Positions 1 to 6,340 of a stretch of 7,839 nucleotides of DNA are shown here, piece by piece (within the stretch, counting starts at the first letter, position 1; each line of letters begins with the position of its first letter). The DNA comes from Anaerolineales bacterium (GTDB lineage Bacteria; Chloroflexota; Anaerolineae; Promineifilales; Promineifilaceae). The notes under the pieces were generated by a model that was not told the origin of the DNA, searched no databases, and saw only the letters and a program-made list of their open reading frames with translations. The position numbers and the translations under genes are program-made. The stretch spans positions 1-7,839 of the forward strand of contig JAGQGA010000238.1 of the NCBI GenBank assembly GCA_020432595.1. Direction: 5' to 3'.

Positions 1-477
1 CTGACGATTGTCCACCTGGATGCCCACCCGGATTTGTATGATGAACTGGATGGCAACGGCCGTTCACACGCCTGCCCCTTTGCCCGCATCATGGAAAATG
101 GGTTGGCGCAGCGGTTGGTGCAAATTGGCATTCGCACGATGAACGCCCACCAGCGGGCGCAGGCGGAGCGGTTTGGCGTGGAGGTGATTGAGGCGTGGAC
201 GGTGGGGTGGGAAACGGCCGTTTCGCTCACCTTCGACACCCCCGTTTACCTGAGCCTTGACCTCGATGTGCTGGATCCTGCCTTTGCCCCCGGCGTGTCG
301 CACCACGAACCCGGTGGCCTGACTACCCGCCAACTGCTCCATCTCATCCAAACTCTGTCCGCCAATTTGGTCGGGGCAGATATTGTGGAGCTAAACCCGC
401 ACCGGGATTTGGTGGGGATGACGGCGATGGTGGCCGCCAAATGCACCAAGGAACTGCTGGCGCGGCTGTTGGACTGA
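1..477 (+). CDS. agmatinase/arginase-family ureohydrolase, 3' part
   Basis: The frame is open from base 1 to TGA at 475-477, so the 5' end lies outside the window; 158 residues are visible. Two metal-binding signatures of the ureohydrolase family (binuclear Mn enzymes cleaving guanidino groups to release urea) are present: DAHPD at visible residues 7-11, and S-L-D-L-D-V-L-D-P-A-F-A-P-G at 85-98, which supplies the DxDxxD ligands. The tail with ELNPHRD, GMTA and AAK is also typical. Agmatinase (agmatine to putrescine plus urea) is the likeliest member, but formimidoylglutamase or guanidinobutyrase cannot be excluded without the N-terminal half. The ABC ATPase gene starts 7 bases after the stop, so the two are probably co-transcribed. 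Two copies of the AACGGCCGTT palindrome lie inside, reading as NGRS and ETAVS. Confidence 0.88.
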   Translation: MTIVHLDAHPDLYDELDGNGRSHACPFARIMENGLAQRLVQIGIRTMNAHQRAQAERFGVEVIEAWTVGWETAVSLTFDTPVYLSLDLDVLDPAFAPGVSHHEPGGLTTRQLLHLIQTLSANLVGADIVELNPHRDLVGMTAMVAAKCTKELLARLLD

Positions 478-1378
478 GGTTGTGATGGCTTTGCTCGATG
501 TGCGTGGGGTGACAAAAAGCTATGTGGCGGGAAAAACGGCCGTTTCCCAACTTTCTCTCTCCATTGCCGCCGGTGAAATCGTCTGCCTGCTAGGGCCATC
601 CGGTTGCGGCAAGACGACGCTGCTGCGGCTGATGGCGGGGTTGGAGCAGCCGGATGCGGGGGAGGTGTGGTTTAACGGCCGTTCCATCACCCATATTCCT
701 CCCCACCAGCGCGGCTTTGGCATGATGTTCCAGGATTACGCCCTGTTTCCCCACAAAAACGTTTTTGACAACATCGCCTTTGGCCTGCAAATGCGCGGTG
801 ATGGTCGTGAAACGATTGCGACACGGGTGGCGGAGATGTTGGCGTTGGTAGATTTGACCGGGTTTGAACGGCGCACCATTGACCAGCTTTCCGGTGGCGA
901 ACAGCAGCGGGTGGCGCTGGCGCGGGCGTTGGCTCCCGGCCCCACGCTGCTGATGCTCGATGAGCCGCTGGGGGCGCTAGACAGAGCCTTGCGGGAGCGC
1001 CTGATGGTGGATGTGCGCCAGATTTTGCAGCGGGTGGGGGTAACGGCCGTTTATGTGACCCACGACCAAACCGAGGCGTTTGCCATTGCCGACCGCGTGG
1101 CGGTGATGAACGGCGGGCAGATTGAGCAAATTGACCGACCAGAGCAGGTGTATAAACAGCCCGCCACGCCGTTTGTGGCGCGGTTTTTGGGGTTTGGCAA
1201 TGTGCTACCGGGTGAGGCAAGTGGTGGGGTGGTGGAAACGGCCGTTGGGCGGTTTACCATAGCCCCGGACGTGTTGGGAGCCGTGACCGTGCTGCTGCGC
1301 CCCGATGGGTTGGCAGCAGTGCGGCCAGCCGCTGGGGCTGCGGGGGTGAATGAGGTGGTGGGGAAAATAACGGCCGTT
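55..1378. repeat. cluster of seven AACGGCCGTT palindromes
   Basis: Exact copies lie at 55-64, 212-223 (extended to GAAACGGCCGTTTC at 211-224), 534-545, 674-683, 1042-1051, 1237-1246 and 1369-1378; a one-mismatch copy is near 1413-1422. All are inside coding sequence and are read as TAV (five copies) or NGR (two copies). They fall in loops and linkers rather than in catalytic motifs. The 8-base core ACGGCCGT occurs 11 times in the whole window, where chance would give about 0.1-0.2. The pattern resembles a highly iterated palindrome such as cyanobacterial HIP1, though the sequence differs. Confidence 0.85.
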
Positions 1379-1528
1379 TCCTTTCGCGGTCGTTACTATC
1401 AGGTATGGGTGGAAACGGCTGTTGTATTGACGAAGTTGTTGTTTGAAGTTGAGGCGTTAACGGATGTGCCTTCAGATGATTTGCTTTGTCTTACGCTGCG
1501 ATCTGAAGCTGTGAAGTTTTGGTATTGA
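485..1528 (+). CDS. ABC importer ATP-binding subunit, PotA/FbpC/CysA-like
   Basis: A 347-residue ATPase of the CUT/MOI import class that would power uptake through a membrane permease pair. Motifs: Walker [10 protein letters not shown] (37-45), Q-loop [11 protein letters not shown] (Q83), signature LSGGEQQR (135-142), Walker B LLMLDEP (155-161), D-loop ALD (164-166), switch His193 in VYVTHDQ. The C-terminal ~110 residues form a TOBE-type domain (LLRPDGL, then [17 protein letters not shown]). Length is normal for the family. ATG at 485 is chosen because GAGG at 476-479 lies 5 bases upstream; GTG at 482 is too close. No permease or binding protein is in view, so they should lie upstream of the agmatinase-family gene or elsewhere. 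Substrate is not determinable: Fe3+, thiamine, spermidine/putrescine or sulfate are all possible. The agmatinase-like neighbour hints weakly at polyamines. Five exact copies of the palindrome fall within this gene, plus one degenerate copy near 1413-1422. Confidence 0.9.
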   Translation: MALLDVRGVTKSYVAGKTAVSQLSLSIAAGEIVCLLGPSGCGKTTLLRLMAGLEQPDAGEVWFNGRSITHIPPHQRGFGMMFQDYALFPHKNVFDNIAFGLQMRGDGRETIATRVAEMLALVDLTGFERRTIDQLSGGEQQRVALARALAPGPTLLMLDEPLGALDRALRERLMVDVRQILQRVGVTAVYVTHDQTEAFAIADRVAVMNGGQIEQIDRPEQVYKQPATPFVARFLGFGNVLPGEASGGVVETAVGRFTIAPDVLGAVTVLLRPDGLAAVRPAAGAAGVNEVVGKITAVSFRGRYYQVWVETAVVLTKLLFEVEALTDVPSDDLLCLTLRSEAVKFWY

Positions 1529-1681
1529 AGCTTTGATGTGTAGATGTATAAAGTTTTCTTTTGTTGAGTACGCCAAATATTATTTGTTCCAACTGGATTA
1601 GAATAGATTTAATTATTGACAAAACAATTAGATCCGTTTAATATTGCATCTATATTAATAATGATTTAATGGAGACAAAAA
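1529..1681 (+). other. AT-rich intergenic region with promoter
   Basis: This 153-base gap separates the high-G+C ABC ATPase gene from the 168-aa gene. It is strongly AT-rich, contains no convincing ORF and no GC-rich terminator hairpin, and holds one good promoter (1616-1644) and the ribosome binding site GGAG at 1671-1674. The composition change begins near the 3' end of the ATPase gene and marks the left edge of an islet of different origin. Confidence 0.6.
1616..1644 (+). promoter_or_regulatory. sigma70-type promoter for the 168-aa gene
   Basis: A perfect -35 box TTGACA (1616-1621) and a -10 box TAATAT (1639-1644, four of six consensus positions) are separated by exactly 17 bases. Transcription would start near 1651, about 30 bases before the ATG at 1682, with GGAG 7 bases ahead of the start. 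The match and position are what a housekeeping promoter would show; activity is inferred. Confidence 0.6.
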
Positions 1682-2188
1682 ATGGATGCAAAAATAACTA
1701 TAACTTTTACATTTAATACACTTGATACTGCACAAGCATTCCTTGAACATGTCGACTCTTTTCGTAACCAGGAATACAAGGGGCATGACATATCGGTATC
1801 AAGCGACGATGCGCCTTTGATGGGTAGGGAGTTTATTGAACATCTACTAGGGCAGAAGGCACGTCGACCGGTCGCAAATGGACAAAAAGCGATTATTAAA
1901 GCATTGATAGATGTGCCAATTGAAGAGGGACTAAGCTATGATGATTTTGTTAAATCAGTAGGGCGTACGCCACAAGCAATGCCGGGTACCCTGGGTGCAT
2001 TTTCCCGGCGTATTGCTAACACATCCTATTACCCAGCTATAGATGTCAGCTCACCTATAGAAGTGATTATGCAAACTTCCCGTGAGGGCGAATCTTTCTA
2101 TAGCTTGCACCCTTGGGTGATCAATACAATTAATGAACTATTTGATGAAGGGCAAATTGAGTGGCTAAGAGATGGGGAAAGTTATTGA
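1682..2188 (+). CDS. hypothetical protein, possible winged-helix fold
   Basis: 168 residues starting MDAKITITF. The start is supported by GGAG at 1671-1674 with 7-base spacing and by the promoter just upstream. I do not recognise the family. The N-terminus (2-45) alternates hydrophobic and polar residues as a small alpha/beta unit would (ITITFTFNTLDTAQAFL). Residues ~66-110 look like a helix-turn-helix: a helix with AIIKALI, then LSYDDFVKSVG, then a helix with TLGAFSRRI. This resembles the common winged-helix domain in which LGxLSRR forms the recognition helix, followed by a strand pair (FYSLHPWVI). That would suit a DNA-binding or toxin/antitoxin-like accessory protein, but the assignment is by eye only. 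No signal peptide or membrane segment. Base composition is clearly lower in G+C than the flanks and the gene lacks the palindrome, suggesting acquisition. Confidence 0.65.
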   Translation: MDAKITITFTFNTLDTAQAFLEHVDSFRNQEYKGHDISVSSDDAPLMGREFIEHLLGQKARRPVANGQKAIIKALIDVPIEEGLSYDDFVKSVGRTPQAMPGTLGAFSRRIANTSYYPAIDVSSPIEVIMQTSREGESFYSLHPWVINTINELFDEGQIEWLRDGESY

Positions 2189-2320
2189 GTATGCTGCTCA
2201 ATACGGCAATAATATTATTGAAAATTGCTAAATGAAGCGGTGCAACTGGAATGTGTCAAAGGAACATTACGGCAGAAAGAATGTTTCCCAATGTTTATTA
2301 GTGCTAAGGCGATAAGGTAA
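2172..2320 (+). pseudogene. small gene with apparent frameshift, family unknown
   Basis: ATG at 2172 overlaps the end of the 168-aa gene by 17 bases and opens a frame reading MGKVIEYAAQYGNNIIENC before TAA at 2229-2231. The frame one base back (codons from 2225) continues as LLNEAVQLECVKGTLRQ, then KECFPMFISAKAIR, to TAA at 2318-2320. Joined by a -1 shift around GAAAATT (2220-2226), the two halves make one coherent ~49-residue polypeptide of helical character, ending 6 bases before the next start. Either half alone looks truncated. A real inactivating indel, a base-call error in the A run, or a chance frame are all possible. I do not recognise a family, and no canonical X-XXY-YYZ slippery heptamer is in the right phase. 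Confidence 0.3.
2207..2220. repeat. perfect 14-base AT palindrome beside a 7-bp hairpin
   Basis: CAATAATATTATTG is its own reverse complement. Just upstream, TATTGAG (2183-2189) and CTCAATA (2197-2203) form a 7-bp hairpin with a 7-base loop, right over the stop codon of the 168-aa gene. No T tract follows, so this is not a standard terminator. An operator or plain AT-rich chance are both possible. Confidence 0.3.
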
Positions 2321-2326
2321 AACAAC

Positions 2327-2605
2327 ATGAATCAGGATATTTATCATTATGAAAGCGATGGGCGCTATGATGAGGCTAATCAAGATCATTATCAGCAGTT
2401 CATGGTAGGTTGGAACGTGGCAACAGGCAAAACACAACACTCAGGTGCGCCTGTAACCGCTATGGGAATGAATCAGCTAACATGGCGTAACACTGGGTAC
2501 CGAGCTGCTAAAACAATCATGTTTTCAGGGTTGGATGTCACAGCGGCCGATTCAAGGCGTATTTTCGAGTCACTACGTGATGGTATTGGATTACCAATCG
2601 AATAA
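2327..2605 (+). CDS. small hypothetical protein with FMVGW and LTWRNTGYR motifs
   Basis: 92 residues, starting MNQDIYHYESDG. TAAGGT at 2313-2318 provides a weak ribosome binding site about 9 bases upstream. The protein is polar and lacks a signal peptide or membrane segment. Two segments look conserved: ANQDHYQQFMVGWNVATGK (17-35) and NQLTWRNTGYRAAKTIMF (49-66). The second resembles the L-T-W-x-N-x-G-Y-R motif that I recall from short uncharacterised bacterial proteins of this size; no biochemical role is known to me. The first segment recurs in the small ORF just downstream (2667-2768), so this is one of two adjacent paralogues. It shares the low G+C of the islet. Confidence 0.55.
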   Translation: MNQDIYHYESDGRYDEANQDHYQQFMVGWNVATGKTQHSGAPVTAMGMNQLTWRNTGYRAAKTIMFSGLDVTAADSRRIFESLRDGIGLPIE

Positions 2606-2625
2606 AGAGCTTGTTTGGATCGATA

Positions 2626-2768
2626 ATGGTTTTGAATGAGTCTAGCCAGCCGCAGACTGTGAAAAAATGGCTAGAAAGCTTGCCAATGACCCAGAATGGG
2701 ATACCTTTATGGTTGGGTATGATGTTGCCCGATTCTGTATGCAAAGCCTAGCTGTAACAAAAGAATGA
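2626..2768 (+). pseudogene. short paralogue of the 92-aa protein, probably frameshifted
   Basis: The convincing part is 2667-2768: ATG at 2667, then ARKLANDPEWDTFMVGYDVAR, then FCMQSLAVTKE, then TGA. It aligns without gaps to the 92-aa neighbour (AN, eight residues on FMVG, then VA; 8 of 16 identical). Upstream, ATG at 2626 opens another frame reading MVLNESSQPQTVKK before the A6 run at 2662-2667. A -1 shift in that run joins the two into ~47 residues. Left unshifted, the 2626 frame gives an unrelated 41-aa ORF ending at 2751. Either the gene begins at 2667 (33 aa), or the A6 run carries an indel or sequencing error. It lacks the LTWRNTGYR half of its paralogue. Its TGA overlaps the next ATG as ATGA. 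Confidence 0.4.
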
Positions 2769-3142
2769 ACTGGAAATTAGCGACAGCGTATTTGCTGTTA
2801 TTGTTGTTGGTTGCTTGTACAGGTGCAGCGGTGGGAGAAACGGCCGTTTCTAATGACCCCGTTGCCCTGGGCCGAAGATTATACGTGCCAGCTTGTGCGG
2901 GCTGCCACGGGGAGCAGGGAGAAGGGTATGTAAGTGCCGTTCCCGCCCCGGCGCTCAACAGCAGCGGTACACTGTGGCAGCAAACCGACCAGCAAATTTA
3001 TGATTGGATTGCCGATGGCAAGCTCGATGGTGACAATCCTATGCCCGGCAACAGCAATCAGTTTACCGACGATCAAATTTGGGCTATCGTTGCCTATCTT
3101 CACACGCTGTGGAGCGAGGAGCAGCAGGCGGCGCAGCCCTAA
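2765..3142 (+). CDS. lipoprotein class I c-type cytochrome
   Basis: 125 residues. An N-terminal hydrophobic run (5-17) ends in LVAC at 15-18, a lipobox that would anchor the protein by Cys18 to the outer face of the membrane. A short linker follows, then a single haem domain: CAGCH at 44-48 binds haem c with His48 as axial ligand, Met93 in NPMPG is the likely second ligand, and the C-terminal helix WAIVAYLHTLW is the usual end of cytochrome c. This predicts a mono-haem electron carrier outside the cytoplasm. The start ATG overlaps the TGA of the preceding ORF (ATGA) and has no strong Shine-Dalgarno, so translational coupling is likely. It is the first gene of the redox cluster; dsbA follows after 24 bases. 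The linker holds a full GAAACGGCCGTTTC palindrome (2837-2850). Confidence 0.9.
   Translation: MNWKLATAYLLLLLLVACTGAAVGETAVSNDPVALGRRLYVPACAGCHGEQGEGYVSAVPAPALNSSGTLWQQTDQQIYDWIADGKLDGDNPMPGNSNQFTDDQIWAIVAYLHTLWSEEQQAAQP
2837..2850. repeat. GAAACGGCCGTTTC palindrome in the cytochrome linker
   Basis: A perfect 14-base copy encoding ETAVS between the lipobox and the haem domain, identical to the copy at 211-224. It is the first copy after the AT-rich islet, so it marks return to the host sequence style. Confidence 0.8.
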
Positions 3143-3166
3143 TAAAACACATGGAGACGAAACTGT

Positions 3167-3895
3167 ATGGCTAAAAAAAAGAGTGGTACATCTGTGCGCG
3201 AGCGGCGTGAGCAGCAGCTTGCCCAACAAAAAAAGCAGCGGACGATGTATTATGGCATAGCGGCCGTTGCTGCCGTCATTATCATTGGTCTGTTTGCCTT
3301 CCTACGGCAGGTCAACACCCCCACCGTTGCAGAAGTGGTTTTGCCCGACAACCTTGAGACTCCGCCTGGGGCCGATGGTAAGGCGTGGGGGCCGGCCGAT
3401 GCGCCCGTTGTCATCGAAGAGTTTAGCGACTTCCAATGACCGTACTGCGGCGAATTTGCCACTGACGCGGGGCGTCAGATCATGGAGACATACGCCGACA
3501 CCGGTTTGGTGCGCTTTGAATACAAACAGTTTGCCTTTATCGGTGCTGAATCCACTCGTGCCGCTGAAGCGTCCGAGTGTGCCCTGGCACAGGGTAAGTT
3601 CTGGCAATACCACGATACTCTCTTTGCCAATCAGCGCGGTGAAAATCAGGGTGCTTTCCGCGATGTAGTGCTGGAAAACTTTGCGGCGGCGTTGGGGCTA
3701 GATACGGCCGCTTTTAATACCTGTCTGGATGACCGCCAATATCAGGACGCGGTGCAGGCGGATGTTGCCGAAGGACGGGCACGCGGGGTATCTTCAACGC
3801 CAACGGTGTTTATCAATGGTGAGAAGGTGAGTGTGGGTACGTCATTTGCGCAAATACGGCCGTTAATCGAGACCGCCTTAGCCAATTCACAATAA
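3167..3895 (+). CDS. dsbA: DsbA-family thiol oxidoreductase with in-frame TGA at the active-site Cys, likely selenoprotein
   Basis: 242 residues if TGA 3437-3439 is read as selenocysteine. Start: ATG 3167 with GGAGA (3153-3157) 9 bases upstream. Order: basic cytoplasmic head (1-26), one membrane helix (28-46), linker, then an extracytoplasmic DsbA/thioredoxin_4 domain. The domain opens WGPADAPVVIEEFSDFQ, followed by [TGA]-P-Y-C-G-E-F, where the family has C-P-Y-C; this gives U91 and C94. The second half is normal: YKQFAF, the ASECALAQGKFWQYHDTLF region, RGVSSTPTVFING with cis-Pro212, and a C-terminal helix. Both halves are in one frame with no other stop. The product would oxidise cysteines of exported proteins and be re-oxidised by the DsbB encoded next. 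Sec replacing the attacking Cys in a U-x-x-C motif is the known pattern in redox selenoproteins. TGA ends other genes here, so it is not generally reassigned. The alternative is a TGC/TGT-to-TGA mutation or read error. Confidence 0.82.
3437..3439 (+). other. candidate selenocysteine codon (TGA)
   Basis: This in-frame TGA stands exactly at the first, nucleophilic Cys of the DsbA CxxC site and is flanked by FSDFQ and PYCGEF. A random nonsense mutation would have no reason to fall on this codon among about 240. Confidence 0.72.
3462..3478 (+). promoter_or_regulatory. candidate bacterial SECIS hairpin
   Basis: CTGACGC (3462-3468) and GCGTCAG (3472-3478) form a perfect 7-bp stem with loop GGG (3469-3471). 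It begins 22 bases after the TGA and the loop lies 29 bases after it. From memory of bacterial SECIS rules, the hairpin sits immediately 3' of the UGA with its apical loop some 16-37 bases away and a G at the start of the loop; this fits, although the loop is at the small end and lacks the GU of the E. coli fdhF element. A weaker hairpin, GGCG-AATT-TGCC (3449-3460), lies between. Confidence 0.55.
3856..3863. repeat. ACGGCCGT palindrome core in dsbA
   Basis: Core copy near the 3' end of dsbA, read in the third phase as Arg-Pro, unlike the TAV or NGR readings elsewhere. Near-copies in the same gene are at 3259-3266 (GCGGCCGT-like) and 3703-3710 (TACGGCCG). Confidence 0.6.
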
Positions 3896-3901
3896 CAATA
3901 T

Positions 3902-3929
3902 GCTGGGCAAGTCATCTGGCTTGCCCAGC
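3902..3929 (+). terminator. strong hairpin between dsbA and dsbB
   Basis: GCTGGGCAAG (3902-3911) pairs perfectly with CTTGCCCAGC (3920-3929): a 10-bp GC-rich stem with an 8-base loop, starting 6 bases after the dsbA stop. It is followed by TCTATTT, only a partial T tract. It could be a leaky intrinsic terminator, lowering dsbB relative to dsbA, or an mRNA stabiliser. It ends only 8 bases before the dsbB start and so would occupy the usual Shine-Dalgarno position. Confidence 0.55.
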
Positions 3930-4331
3930 TCTATTTGATGCAAAACTTGAAAGTAACCGCAACAAAGTATGGGGTGCAGGCTGCCTTTGTCGTCGCGCTC
4001 ACTGCCATGCTCGGCAGCCTCTACTACAGCGAAATCGCCCACTTTATCCCCTGCACGCTTTGCTGGTACCAGCGCATTCTCATGTATCCCCTGGCTCTCA
4101 TTCTGCTGGTGGGGTTAATCGAGCAGGATGAACTGGTCTACAACTACGTTCTGCCCTTTTCGGTGGTTGGTATTTGCCTCTCAACCTACCATTATCTCAT
4201 TCAGCAAGGATTATTTGGCAATACCTCTACTTGCAATATCGGCATTCCCTGTAGCTCCCGCTATGTCAATTACCTGGGCTTTATCACGATTCCCTTCATG
4301 GCCTTAACAGCGTTCGTGCTGATTACCATTT

Positions 4332-5347
<1,016 letters not shown>

Positions 5348-5351
<4 letters not shown>

Positions 5352-6340
5352 GGCTTTTCCAATAAATGACAACTGGCAAAATGGCCGCGTGCGTGCTGGT
5401 GCAGCTTTGGCTCTTCGGTGTGGCAACGGCCGAAAACGGCGGGGCAGCGGGGAGCAAAGCGGCATCCAGGGGGCAGGGCGTTGAGCCGAGGTGGGTAGCC
5501 GGGAATGCTGGTCAATTTTTCGCCGGGGCGTGAGAGGTCGGGGAAGGCGCGTAGCAGTTCCTGGGTGTAAGGGTGCTGGGGGCTGTTGAAAATGGTGTCC
5601 ACGTCGGCGTATTCGGCGGTCACGCCGCCATACATCACCAGCACCGTGTCGCACATTTCTGCCACCACGCCGAGATCGTGGGTGACAAACAGAATGGCGA
5701 GTCCTAGTCTATCCTTTAGCCGCGTGAGCAGTTCCAAAATTTGCGCCTGAATCATCACGTCAAGGGCGGTAGTGGGTTCGTCGGCAATGATGACTTGGGG
5801 GTTGCAGGCTAAAGCCATGGCAATCATAGCGCGTTGGCGCATCCCGCCGGAATATTGATGCGGGTATTGGTCTTTGCGGTCTGGGGAGATGCCAACTAGG
5901 TTAAGCAATTCGCCGACACGCTCAGCAACGACGGTGGCGTTGAGTTCTTTGTTATGCAGAATAATGGCTTCAGCAATTTGGTTGCCAACGGTGCGGACAG
6001 GGTTGAGGGCGTTCATGGCTCCCTGGAAGATCATGGAGATGTTTTTCCAGCGCACGTCGGCCATTTCTTCTTCGCTGAGGTCGAGCAGGTCGCGCCCCAT
6101 AAACTGGATGTTGCCGTTGACAATACGGCCGTTTGCGGGCAGCAGCCGCATCAAACTTAGCATTAGCGTTGTCTTGCCGCAGCCGCTTTCCCCCACCACC
6201 CCCAACACTTCTCCTTCCCGGAGCATAAAACTCACGTCGGCCAGGGCGTGGGCTGGTTCATCGCCTGCCACGAGAAAGTCAGTAGAGAGGCTATTGACTT
6301 CGAGCAGAACAGGTGCTGTTTGGTAACTTTGGTCTGCCAT
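5348..6340 (-). CDS. dppD: peptide ABC transporter ATP-binding protein DppD/OppD
   Basis: 330 residues from ATG at 6340-6338. Motifs: Walker [10 protein letters not shown] (50-58), Q-loop [12 protein letters not shown] (Q106), signature YSGGMRQR (163-170; the [12 protein letters not shown] form is typical of the D subunit), Walker B VIIADEP (183-189), D-loop ALD, switch His221 in FVTHD. The C-terminal region carries CRFAPRCP and further Cys residues, the oligo_HPY domain. The start codon directly abuts the dppC stop (TAAATG); AGGAG inside the end of dppC lies about 11 bases upstream. The stop overlaps the dppF start by 4 bases, so the two ATPases are translationally coupled. One ACGGCCGT palindrome (6125-6132) reads as NGR in the segment after Walker A. 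Confidence 0.93.
6125..6132. repeat. ACGGCCGT palindrome core in dppD
   Basis: Core copy read on the minus strand as Asn-Gly-Arg (ANGRIVNG), in the loop between Walker A and the Q-loop. Confidence 0.6.

Noticed and set aside
482..487. GTG 482 as start of the ABC ATPase
   Set aside because: It leaves only 2 bases to the GAGG motif; ATG 485 has better spacing.
2207..2220. Rolling-circle origin suggested by a TAATATTA-like core
   Set aside because: No Rep gene, no GC stem carrying it as a loop; an AT-rich palindrome in an AT-rich islet can arise by chance.
2215..2235. Programmed -1 ribosomal frameshifting
   Set aside because: No X-XXY-YYZ heptamer in the needed phase and no clear downstream stimulator; indel or read error is simpler.
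2626..2751. 41-aa ORF starting MVLNESSQ as an intact gene
   Set aside because: Its second half shows no likeness to anything, whereas the overlapping frame matches the adjacent 92-aa protein.
3167..3439. dsbA as two separate genes (3167-3439 and 3482-3895)
   Set aside because: Both parts are in the same frame and together form a single DsbA domain; splitting at the active-site codon makes no biological sense, and ATG 3482 has no convincing ribosome binding site and lies inside the fold.
3437..3439. UGA reassigned genome-wide (to Trp or Gly)
   Set aside because: Four other genes in the window end in TGA at family-typical positions, and Trp or Gly at this site would destroy the CxxC motif.
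3935..3937. TTG 3935 as start of dsbB
   Set aside because: It directly precedes an ATG and adds one residue with no better ribosome binding site.
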